A stretch of 64,000 nucleotides of DNA from an uncultured Lachnospiraceae bacterium (GTDB lineage Bacteria > Bacillota > Clostridia > Lachnospirales > Lachnospiraceae), in NCBI GenBank assembly GCA_910587715.1, contig CAJUMV010000021.1, positions 7,662-71,661 on the forward strand, given 5' to 3'. Within the stretch, counting starts at the first letter, position 1. Every line of letters starts with the position of its first letter. This document shows positions 7,713 through 15,666 of this stretch, one piece after another. Under the pieces are notes generated by a model. That model was not told where the DNA came from, did not search any database, and saw only the letters and a program-made list of their open reading frames with translations. The translations under genes were made by a program, and so were the position numbers.

Positions 7713-9176
7713 ATGGAACTAGAAATTCTTAAAAATGAGGAGAAACGGATGAACATGATTATGTTCCTGTTTCTCGTGGTGATTCCTATTGTTGCCGTTG
7801 TCTATGTGCTTTTGTTTAACGGCGCGTCCGGGAGGGATGCGATCGTCCTGTTGATGGTGGCGGCGAGTGTGTTGATCAAGGTGTTTGAAAAGAAGCTGGG
7901 TTCTTTTGCAAAATATCTTTATATATCGGTTCTTCCGTTTTTCGGTGCGGTGACCCTCGTGGTGGGGACGCCCGGTGTATTCGGAGCCATGGTGGAAGCG
8001 TATTTTCTCGTTCTGTTTCTGGCAATTCCCTATTATGATTTATCGGTGATTAAGGTATGCGCAGGGGTGACCGTAGGGGTCAATGTTGTGGCGCTGCTTA
8101 TTTTCAGACAGGCATATCTGTGTATGTACACATTGTCTATCTGGGTCTTTATCATTATGGTATATGTGCTTGCGATTGCCGCGGCTGTTTTCATCGTATT
8201 CAGGGCGAGATCCCTGTTTACGGCGGTAGAGCAGAAGGAAGGGGAGGTGGAAGAGCTCCTGAACAACGTAAGAGGCGCTTTCGAGGGACTGCAGGAGTCC
8301 TCACAGTCCATTTACGATTCCTTACATAGCTTTGAACAGAGTTCTTCCGAGATTGCGGCGTCCACGGAGGAGATTTCCGCCAGCGTGGAACAGCAGATTG
8401 AGCAGGTGGAGGGCAGTATCCAGATATTCAACGATCTGGACAGCCGGATCGGGGATTCTGAGTCGAGAGTTCTGCAGACAGTTGAAAATGTTAAGAAGCT
8501 GGAAGAAAAGAACAATGAAGGCATTGTCGCGATCGAGGAACTTTCCAAAAAGTTCAGCGAGAATATCAAGGCGACGCAGGTGGCATCCGAAGGTATGGCG
8601 GCGCTGGAGCAGAAGTCCAGTTCCATCGGAGAGATTATAGACAGCATCAGCCAGATCGCGAAACAGACCAATCTGCTCGCGCTGAACGCGGCGATTGAAG
8701 CGGCGAGAGCGGGCGAAGCGGGCAAGGGTTTTGCGGTGGTTGCGGACGAGATCAACGCGCTGTCCGGCGAGTCGGCGACAGCGACGCAGAAGATTGACGC
8801 AATTTTGAAGGATATCATCGCTACCATCGGCGATACGAACAAGGTGATTGACCGCAATACCGTGATTGTGCGGGAGTCCAATGAAAAGCTGGACGACACG
8901 GTAAAAATTTTTGACACCATGCTGAAGTCGTCCGAGGAAGTCATTGACGAGACGGAAAAACTGAAAGACGGATTGGGCGGTATCGTGGAGATTAAGGAAC
9001 GGCTGCAGGAGGCGATGCAGCAGGTTGAGAAGATTTCGCAGGTTTCGGTGCAGGGCACGACGGAGATCAGTTCCTCCACAGAGGAGCAGGTGACAGGAGT
9101 GGAGACGATCCTTTCCTCCATGGCAAAGGTGCAGTCCGGCATCGACAGACTTGCAAATATTTTGAATCAGGTTTAA
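7713..9176 (+). CDS. Methyl-accepting chemotaxis protein, polytopic membrane type
   Basis: A 487-residue chemoreceptor that should control a CheA/CheY pathway. Residues 15-175 contain about six hydrophobic segments with only short loops, so there is no large extracellular ligand domain; sensing would involve the membrane region. From about residue 200 the protein is a long helical coiled coil. It contains the hairpin tip IAKQTNLLALNAAIEAARAG, the CheA/CheW contact region. The start ATG (7713) lies about 50 nt after a clear promoter. A 10-bp perfect hairpin lies just after the stop. No other chemotaxis genes are in the window. Confidence 0.9.
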   Translation: MELEILKNEEKRMNMIMFLFLVVIPIVAVVYVLLFNGASGRDAIVLLMVAASVLIKVFEKKLGSFAKYLYISVLPFFGAVTLVVGTPGVFGAMVEAYFLVLFLAIPYYDLSVIKVCAGVTVGVNVVALLIFRQAYLCMYTLSIWVFIIMVYVLAIAAAVFIVFRARSLFTAVEQKEGEVEELLNNVRGAFEGLQESSQSIYDSLHSFEQSSSEIAASTEEISASVEQQIEQVEGSIQIFNDLDSRIGDSESRVLQTVENVKKLEEKNNEGIVAIEELSKKFSENIKATQVASEGMAALEQKSSSIGEIIDSISQIAKQTNLLALNAAIEAARAGEAGKGFAVVADEINALSGESATATQKIDAILKDIIATIGDTNKVIDRNTVIVRESNEKLDDTVKIFDTMLKSSEEVIDETEKLKDGLGGIVEIKERLQEAMQQVEKISQVSVQGTTEISSSTEEQVTGVETILSSMAKVQSGIDRLANILNQV

Positions 9177-9204
9177 AATAATATAAGTTAGGTAACAATT
9201 TTGG

Positions 9205-9230
9205 CATGTCCCGCTTATCGGCGGGACATG
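9205..9230. other. Perfect 10-bp hairpin between chemoreceptor and GTPase-nuclease gene
   Basis: CATGTCCCGC (9205-9214) and GCGGGACATG (9221-9230) flank a 6-nt loop. No T-tract follows, so it is not a classical terminator. It lies 20 nt before the start of the translational GTPase gene and could affect its translation or the 3' end of the chemoreceptor mRNA. Confidence 0.6.
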
Positions 9231-9250
9231 TTCGCGTATCGGGGGTTAAA

Positions 9251-12103
9251 ATGAGCGGTAAAAAGACAGTGATCGGTCTGCTGGCACATGTGGATGCAGG
9301 GAAGACAACTTTGGCGGAGCGTATGCTCTATATGGCGGGAGAGATCAGAAATCCCGGTCGTGTGGATCACAGGGATACGTTTCTGGATACGGATGCGCAG
9401 GAGCGGGAGCGGGGTATCACCATCTTTTCCAAGCAGGCGCGTTTTTCATGGAAGGACTGTGAAGTGACGCTTATGGATACGCCGGGGCACGTGGACTTCT
9501 CGGCGGAGATGGAGCGGACGCTGCAGGTACTGGACTGTGCGGTGCTCATTATAAACGGCGCAGATGGGGTGCAGAGCCACACACTGACTTTGTGGAGGCT
9601 TCTGGAGCGTTACCGTGTGCCTGTTTTTGTTTTTATTAACAAGATGGACCAGCCGGGGACGGACAGGGCGCATCTGCTTTCGGGCGTGCAGAAAGAGCTG
9701 GACGGGCGCTGTGTGTCTTTTGTGTGCCCGGGCGGGGTGCGGACGGATGAATTTTATGAAAACATAGCGGTCTGCGATGAGACGCTGCTGGAGAGGTATC
9801 TGGAGCGGATGGAGCAGGGAGCGGCAGGACAGGGGCAATCGGCGGACGTGTCACAGGGCGGGCAGCCCCCGGTGAGCGACGAAGAGATTGCGTCATTGGC
9901 AGAGAAACGGAAACTGTTTCCCTGCTTTTTCGGTTCCGCTCTGCACGGGGACGGCGTGGAGGCATTGCTCGATGCGCTTCTGGCATATGCGCCTTCACCA
10001 AAGTACGGGGAAGCGTTCGGCGCGCGTGTCTTTAAGATTACGAGGGATCCGCAGGGAAACCGGCTGACGCATGTCAAAGTGACGGGAGGGAGTCTTAAGG
10101 TCAAGCAGACGATAACGACGACGCATGGACGGGACGGGGCTGGGACGGATGAAGTGGAATTGCCGAAAGGGGGAGGAACGGGCGCGCCGGCAAAATCGGG
10201 CAGACCGGATGGAGCGGCGGGCGCCTGCGTGGAAAAAATTGACCAGATCCGTCAATATTCCGGGGAGAAATACGTGGCGGTGCAGGAGGCGGAAGCCGGG
10301 AGTATATGTGCCCTTCTTGGACCGGAACACACTTTTTGCGGGCAGGGTTTGGGTGTGGAGAGGGAGAGCGTGCTGCCTGTCTTGGAACCGGTAATGACTT
10401 ATAGGGTTAATTTGCCGGAAGACTGCGATATCCATGAGATATACAAAAAGTTATGTAAACTTGAAGAGGAGGAGCCCCAGCTTCACCTCGTGAGACAGGA
10501 ACAGAGCGGGGAACTCCATGTCCGGCTGATGGGTGAGGTGCAGATTGAGATTTTAAGGAAGCTGATTTTCGAGCGGTTCGGCGTGGAGGCGGACTTTGAC
10601 GAGGGGAGCGTTCTCTACAAGGAAACGATTGCGGATGTGGCGGAGGGGGTAGGGCATTTTGAACCGCTTCGCCATTATGCGGAGGTGCATCTGATTTTGG
10701 AGCCGGGGGAGCGGGGCAGCGGTCTTACGTTCCGAAGCTGTTTAAGCGAGGATAAGCTGGACCGGAACTGGCAGAGACTGATTTTGACCCATCTGGAGGA
10801 GAAGACGCACCTCGGCGTGCTGACCGGCTCACCGATCACGGATATGCAGATTACGCTGGCGGCGGGGAAATCCCATGTGAAGCATACGGAGGGCGGCGAT
10901 TTTAGGCAGGCGACTTACCGCGCGCTCAGGCAGGGGCTTTGCCGCGCGGGGAGCGTGCTCTTAGAGCCTGTCTATGCTTTTCGCATGGAACTGCCCGCCC
11001 TGTTTGTGGGGCGGGCCATGACGGACGTGCAGGCGATGAGCGGACGCTTTGACGCGCCGGAGACGGCAGGCGAGGAGGCGGTGCTTAAAGGCACGGTGCC
11101 TGTCTCCGAGTTTGGCGGCTACCAGACGAAGCTGCTCGCCTATACCGGGGGAAAAGGGCGGCTGTTTACGAGACTGCAGGGCTATGAGCCATGCCATAAC
11201 ACGGATGAGGTTGTGGAACAGATTGGTTACGAGGCGGAACATGATACGCAGAATCCGTGCGGTTCCGTGTTCTGTGCCCACGGCGCGGGATTTGTGGTGG
11301 AGTGGGACCGGATAGAGGCGTACATGCATCTGGAGCCGGTGCTGAAACCGGGGTGGCGGCTGTCGGACGGCAGCCTTTACGGCGTGGATAATGAAAACGA
11401 CCAAGATGGTCAATATTCCTGGTACGGACAAGGCGGCGCCGGGGATAACGAGTCAGGAAACGGCGCCGGAGCGGGTGATTTTGCGGAACGCTATGCGAAA
11501 CGGTCCGCTGATTGCAAGTCGACGGTTGACTTTATAGGTCAAGACGAGGTGGAGGAAATCTTCGCGCGTACTTTCGGCACAAAGGAGCCGAAAAAGCAGG
11601 GATGGGCACGAACAATCCGCCCCAAGGCGGCTGCGCCCGCTGAAGTCGAATACCGCGGCGGGCAGACGAGACAGGAGGAGTATCTTCTGGTGGACGGTTA
11701 CAACATTATCTTTGCGTGGGAGGAACTGAGCAGTCTGGCAAAGTCGGATTTAAATGCGGCACGGTGCAGGCTCATGGATATCCTCTGCAACTATCAGGCT
11801 TATCGCAAAATGCATCTGATTCTGGTCTTTGACGCATACCGTGTGAAGGGAAACCCCGGCAACGTGGAGCATTACCATAATATAGACGTGGTCTACACGA
11901 AGGAGGCGGAGACGGCGGATCAGTATATCGAGAAGGTGACCCATGAGATGAGCCGGAAAAACCACCGTGTGCGGGTGGCGACTTCCGACGGGCTTGAGCA
12001 GATTATCATTATGGGAGCGGGCGCGATCCGGGCTTCCGCGAGGGAGCTTCTCGAGGAGGTAAGGGCGGCGGAGAAGGAGATGCGGGAGAACTATATTAAT
12101 TGA
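9251..12103 (+). CDS. TetM/EF-G-like ribosome-protection GTPase fused to a Rae1/YacP-like NYN nuclease
   Basis: A 950-residue two-part protein. Residues 1 to about 700 follow the TetM/TetO plan: G1 AHVDAGKTT at 12-20, a switch region with ERGITIFSKQ, G3 DTPGH, G4 NKMD, then EF-G-like domains II-V ending with GSVFCAHGAGFVVEW. A polar linker of about 90 residues contains DEVEEIFARTFG. Residues 810-950 are a NYN/PIN-like domain starting EYLLVDGYNIIFAWEEL, with acidic residues in VDGYN, VFDAYRV, ETADQYIE and ATSDGLEQ. This is the layout of YacP/Rae1, a ribosome-associated endoribonuclease in Bacillus. Known tetracycline-protection proteins lack this tail (family knowledge). I infer a factor that engages stalled or drug-bound ribosomes and cuts mRNA. 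The ATG at 9251 is preferred over 9206, which lies in a hairpin. Confidence 0.88.
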   Translation: MSGKKTVIGLLAHVDAGKTTLAERMLYMAGEIRNPGRVDHRDTFLDTDAQERERGITIFSKQARFSWKDCEVTLMDTPGHVDFSAEMERTLQVLDCAVLIINGADGVQSHTLTLWRLLERYRVPVFVFINKMDQPGTDRAHLLSGVQKELDGRCVSFVCPGGVRTDEFYENIAVCDETLLERYLERMEQGAAGQGQSADVSQGGQPPVSDEEIASLAEKRKLFPCFFGSALHGDGVEALLDALLAYAPSPKYGEAFGARVFKITRDPQGNRLTHVKVTGGSLKVKQTITTTHGRDGAGTDEVELPKGGGTGAPAKSGRPDGAAGACVEKIDQIRQYSGEKYVAVQEAEAGSICALLGPEHTFCGQGLGVERESVLPVLEPVMTYRVNLPEDCDIHEIYKKLCKLEEEEPQLHLVRQEQSGELHVRLMGEVQIEILRKLIFERFGVEADFDEGSVLYKETIADVAEGVGHFEPLRHYAEVHLILEPGERGSGLTFRSCLSEDKLDRNWQRLILTHLEEKTHLGVLTGSPITDMQITLAAGKSHVKHTEGGDFRQATYRALRQGLCRAGSVLLEPVYAFRMELPALFVGRAMTDVQAMSGRFDAPETAGEEAVLKGTVPVSEFGGYQTKLLAYTGGKGRLFTRLQGYEPCHNTDEVVEQIGYEAEHDTQNPCGSVFCAHGAGFVVEWDRIEAYMHLEPVLKPGWRLSDGSLYGVDNENDQDGQYSWYGQGGAGDNESGNGAGAGDFAERYAKRSADCKSTVDFIGQDEVEEIFARTFGTKEPKKQGWARTIRPKAAAPAEVEYRGGQTRQEEYLLVDGYNIIFAWEELSSLAKSDLNAARCRLMDILCNYQAYRKMHLILVFDAYRVKGNPGNVEHYHNIDVVYTKEAETADQYIEKVTHEMSRKNHRVRVATSDGLEQIIIMGAGAIRASARELLEEVRAAEKEMRENYIN

Positions 12104-12111
12104 CAGTTGTA

Positions 12112-12236
12112 GGGCATAAGCAGGCTTGAAATGCTTCGCATTCCAAGCTCGCGTTGCTCGCCATAAACCGCCGCAGGCAGTCTTGCATACGAGTATGTAG
12201 CCTGTCTTTGTCGTTTTCTGACTCTGCTTATGCGCG
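12112..12236. repeat. Structured 125-bp intergenic palindrome
   Basis: Outer arms GCATAAGCAG (12114-12123) and CTGCTTATGC (12224-12233) are complementary. Inside are a hairpin GCTTG-A-AATGC/GCATT-C-CAAGC and a CATAC/GTATG hairpin. No reading frame is visible. It follows the GTPase-nuclease gene and could form a three-way RNA fold or cruciform. Its outline resembles the other palindromic elements in the window, but the sequence differs. Confidence 0.5.
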
Positions 12237-12247
12237 GATATTTAAGA

Positions 12248-12300
12248 TTTTTATAAGAAATCCCACGACTTTTTTATAAGGACTTATTTTTAAGATAAGT
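12248..12300 (+). promoter_or_regulatory. Direct and inverted AT-rich repeats upstream of response regulator
   Basis: TTTTTATAAG occurs at 12248-12257 and again at 12271-12280, and ACTTAT/ATAAGT (12282-12287, 12295-12300) form an inverted repeat. Repeats a near-integral number of helical turns apart are typical of OmpR-family binding sites, so autoregulation by the next gene is plausible. No convincing -35/-10 pair is visible. Confidence 0.35.
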
Positions 12301-12335
12301 GCAGGCTTAAAGGAAAAAGGGGGTAAGATTTTCAG

Positions 12336-13034
12336 ATGGATGCATGTGTGCTTGTGGTGGACGATGACAGAGAGATTGTGCGGGCGATCGCTCTTCTGCT
12401 GGAAAAGGAAGGCTACCGCGTGCTGAAGGCTTATGACGGCATGGAGGCATTGCGGATTCTGGCGGAACAGGAGGTGCAGCTTATCATCATGGACGTGATG
12501 ATGCCGAAACTGGATGGGCTGTCCGCCATGATGAAGATCAGGGAGAGGAAGAACCTGCCGATTATTGTGCTCAGCGCGAAGACGGAGGACACGGACAAGA
12601 TCTTAGGGCTCTCTATGGGGGCGGACGACTATGTGGCGAAGCCTTTCAATCCGCAGGAACTGGCGGCACGGGTGAAAAGCCAGCTTCGCAGGTACACAAT
12701 GCTGGGCGGCATCAACGCGCCAAATGAGGCGGACGAGATCGTAAACGGCAGACTCTGTTACCGCCTTCGGGAACGCACGCTCTATGCGGACGGGGAGCCG
12801 GTCAGACTGACCGCCACGGAGACGAAGATCATGGAGCTTCTGATGAAAAACAGGGGGCGCATCTTCCCGGCGGAGGAGATTTACGAGAGAGTCTGGGAGG
12901 AACCGTCCTTTGCGCCGGAGAACACGGTGATGGTGCACATCAGGCACATCCGGGAGAAAATCGAACTCAATCCGAAAGAGCCAGAATATATAAAGGTGGT
13001 GTGGGGCATTGGATACAAGATGGAAAAAAAGTAA
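12336..13034 (+). CDS. OmpR/VanR-family response regulator
   Basis: A 232-residue DNA-binding response regulator. The receiver has acidic pocket D9-D11, the phosphoacceptor Asp at 53 (IIMDVMMPKLDG), Ser80 and Lys102 (YVAKPFNP). Residues about 130-232 are a winged-helix OmpR domain with LTATETKIMELLMKNRGRIF and NTVMVHIRHIREKIE. It overlaps the start of the histidine kinase gene by 26 nt, so the two are translationally coupled and form a cognate pair. Confidence 0.92.
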   Translation: MDACVLVVDDDREIVRAIALLLEKEGYRVLKAYDGMEALRILAEQEVQLIIMDVMMPKLDGLSAMMKIRERKNLPIIVLSAKTEDTDKILGLSMGADDYVAKPFNPQELAARVKSQLRRYTMLGGINAPNEADEIVNGRLCYRLRERTLYADGEPVRLTATETKIMELLMKNRGRIFPAEEIYERVWEEPSFAPENTVMVHIRHIREKIELNPKEPEYIKVVWGIGYKMEKK

Positions 13035-15666
13035 GGCGATAGGCAGTTCGCTGGCTTTTGCGGCGGGATTGACCATGATGGTCATTCAACTGGTTCCCGC
13101 GGTAAGCATGGTGTCGGCATTTGGTGTGGATGTCTTTGAGGGGCAGGCGGACTATCAGGAGAGCGGGGATTTTCGGATTCTGATCAGCAACAGACTCTCG
13201 GATCTGCTCGGGGTGGCAACCGGCGGAAGAACATATGCCGGATATAACCCGGATTCCACGGGTCCGGCATACAAGTATGCGGATAAATCCTACGTGGAGT
13301 GGGAGGACCGGTTCTTAAATGAGACGACTGTGGTGCAGGAGGAGGCTGTCGTGGAGGAGTCTGCGGCTTATACGTCAGATGCCGTCGGCGGGCTGGCGAC
13401 TCTGGAGGACTTTGACGGCAATTTTGACGACTATCAGGAATATCTGATAGAGCAGCAGGCACATTATGATGAGATTGCGGCAGAAGCAGGCTTTCGAGAC
13501 GTGGATGATTATGATGTTTATTATGGATATGGCGGCGGATACAGCGGCGGCGGGGATCAAGAGAGTGTGGATGCCTATATGTCGGACATGGCGCAGAACA
13601 AAAACCTCCGCTATGCGGTAATCTATCAGAACAAACTGCTGTATTCCAACATTGACGACTTTGCGGACAAAGCGGGGGAGGAGTGGAAGGGAGAGGACTT
13701 TTCCAAATCACTTGACGCGGAAGCGTATAACTTTACCCTCTGGTACAACAGGGCTGGCGACGGCAAAGTGCAGATCGAGAAGGACGGCTACGAGGAAGAT
13801 GTGTACGGCGATGGCGTCTACAGCGACAGGAGCCGCTGGCAGGTACCCGGGTATGCGAACTTTACGATGGGAGAGTCTGCAAAGGATGCGGTGGTCTTTC
13901 TGGCGGCGGCAAAATATCCCCAGCTCTATCTGGTGAGTGAGGATGGGCGAAGCGGCGCCACACAGTATGGCGGCAGACTCTACCGTATACGGTGGAATAC
14001 TATATATTTGGCAAGCGCCGTAGAACGGATTAAAATTTTTATGGGAATCGGCGTACTCCTGCTGGCGGTCGGTCTTTTTATGCGGAAGAGCAGAAGGCAG
14101 GCGGTAGAATGGATTGCGGATTTACTGGCAAAAATCTGTCTGGAAATCAAGCTCGCGGCTTTGCTTGTTCTGACCATTCTCTTTATGGGAATGGGCGGGG
14201 ATGTGCTCGGGCAGTTCGTCTGGTGGATCAGAAACGGGCTGGGGTATTATCACTGGAGCGGCGATTACATCTACGAGATGAAAAGAATGATAGAGGCAGG
14301 CGGCTATCTGGCGCTCTGGTTCTGGCTCATTTATCTGGTCGTTCTGGACTGGCGGATGAATGGGAAACGGCAGAAGAAACCGGTTTTTGATCTGCTCAAA
14401 ATGAAGGATTTGATATACCCGGTCCAGAAAAGACTGGTGAGGAGACAGCGCAACACACTGATTGCGGAAATTTGCCTGCTTTTGCTGTTTGCGGGGGCGG
14501 TCTGTGCGCTCTGGATGCTGCAGGGGGAACTGGTCAATTGGATTTCGGGCGGATACGGTTACAATTATGCGTATGAAACGGATGTATATGAAGCGGTGGC
14601 GGAGGATATGGGTTATCCCTTCCATATGAGATATGCCTACATGCTGATGGCGGAGGTCATATTTGGCGCACTGTTTGTCTTTACCGCGATTACTGTCGCG
14701 GGTTTAAAGAAAAACCGTCGTCTGGCGGTAGATATCGGTATGCTCACAGACCGGATTCTGGCGGTGCGGGAAGGAGAGCTTTCCGGGGAACTGGTATTGT
14801 CCGAGGGCACCGATCTGCAGGAAGCGGCGGACAGTTTGAACCAGATACAGAAGGGTATGGAGACGGCGCTCAGGGAACAGGTGAAGAGCGAGCGGATGAA
14901 GGTGGAACTGGTGACCAACGTTTCTCACGATATCAAGACACCTCTCACTTCGATTATCAGTTATGTGGAACTTTTGAGACAGGAGGAGAATCTGCCCCAG
15001 CACGTCAAAGAATACGTGCAGATTTTAGGGGAAAAGTCCGAGCGGCTGAGAAACATTGTGCAGGATGTGTTTGAGATCAGCAAGGCGGCGTCCGGGCAGC
15101 TGCCGATTCAGATGGAAACGCTGGATATGGGCAAACTGTTGAGACAGACTCTTGCAGACATGAATGACCAGATTAGTCAAAGTACCCTTGTGATGCGCAC
15201 GACCATCCCGGAGACGCCGGTGACTGTGCTGGCGGACGGACAGAGACTTTACCGGGTGTTCCAGAACCTTTTGCAGAACGCGCTGCGCTACTCACTGGAA
15301 GGTTCCAGAGTTTATCTGACATTGACTGAAGAGGTCGGACAGGCGGTAGTGCGCGTCAAAAATACCTCAAGCGTGGAGCTTTCGGAAGGCAAGGACTTTA
15401 CCGAGCGGTTTGTGCGCGGCGACGAGAGCCGTACCGACGGCGGCAGCGGGCTTGGGCTTTCCATTGCGAGAAGCTTTACGGAGGCATGCGGCGGAAAGCT
15501 GACCGTGGAGACGGACGCGGACCTGTTTACGGTGACCGTGCGGTTTGACAGAGCGGGGAATGCGCCCGGACGGGGAGAAGATTCTTTCGTAACGGCAGGA
15601 GCATCCGAGTCGGGGCTGACAGGCAGCAGGGGGACGACTACGCCGGAGGAGGTGGAGTCGGTATGA
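13009..15666 (+). CDS. Large membrane histidine kinase, partner of the upstream response regulator
   Basis: An 885-residue sensor kinase. A first membrane helix (about 15-37) is followed by an extracellular domain of about 300 residues, rich in Asp, Tyr and Gly (for example YGYGGGYSGGGDQE). About five further membrane helices lie between 343 and 567. The kinase core has the phosphoacceptor His640 in VTNVSHDIKTPLTS. The ATPase domain carries LLQNALRY and GGSGLGLSIARSF. The TTG at 13009 is used because AAAGGTGGTG precedes it and the frame overlaps the regulator. The C-terminal 30 residues after the ATPase fold are polar and unique. The gene overlaps the following lipoprotein by 4 nt. Confidence 0.9.
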   Translation: MDTRWKKSKAIGSSLAFAAGLTMMVIQLVPAVSMVSAFGVDVFEGQADYQESGDFRILISNRLSDLLGVATGGRTYAGYNPDSTGPAYKYADKSYVEWEDRFLNETTVVQEEAVVEESAAYTSDAVGGLATLEDFDGNFDDYQEYLIEQQAHYDEIAAEAGFRDVDDYDVYYGYGGGYSGGGDQESVDAYMSDMAQNKNLRYAVIYQNKLLYSNIDDFADKAGEEWKGEDFSKSLDAEAYNFTLWYNRAGDGKVQIEKDGYEEDVYGDGVYSDRSRWQVPGYANFTMGESAKDAVVFLAAAKYPQLYLVSEDGRSGATQYGGRLYRIRWNTIYLASAVERIKIFMGIGVLLLAVGLFMRKSRRQAVEWIADLLAKICLEIKLAALLVLTILFMGMGGDVLGQFVWWIRNGLGYYHWSGDYIYEMKRMIEAGGYLALWFWLIYLVVLDWRMNGKRQKKPVFDLLKMKDLIYPVQKRLVRRQRNTLIAEICLLLLFAGAVCALWMLQGELVNWISGGYGYNYAYETDVYEAVAEDMGYPFHMRYAYMLMAEVIFGALFVFTAITVAGLKKNRRLAVDIGMLTDRILAVREGELSGELVLSEGTDLQEAADSLNQIQKGMETALREQVKSERMKVELVTNVSHDIKTPLTSIISYVELLRQEENLPQHVKEYVQILGEKSERLRNIVQDVFEISKAASGQLPIQMETLDMGKLLRQTLADMNDQISQSTLVMRTTIPETPVTVLADGQRLYRVFQNLLQNALRYSLEGSRVYLTLTEEVGQAVVRVKNTSSVELSEGKDFTERFVRGDESRTDGGSGLGLSIARSFTEACGGKLTVETDADLFTVTVRFDRAGNAPGRGEDSFVTAGASESGLTGSRGTTTPEEVESV

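Noticed and set aside
8312..9142. 276-codon minus-strand frame over the chemoreceptor
   Set aside because: It is a Ser-rich shadow of the coiled-coil coding strand, with no ribosome binding site or family resemblance.
9251..11400. Calling the GTPase a tetracycline-resistance gene
   Set aside because: The GTPase part is TetM-like, but divergence, the long linker and the nuclease domain make a drug-resistance label unjustified without a proper phylogeny.
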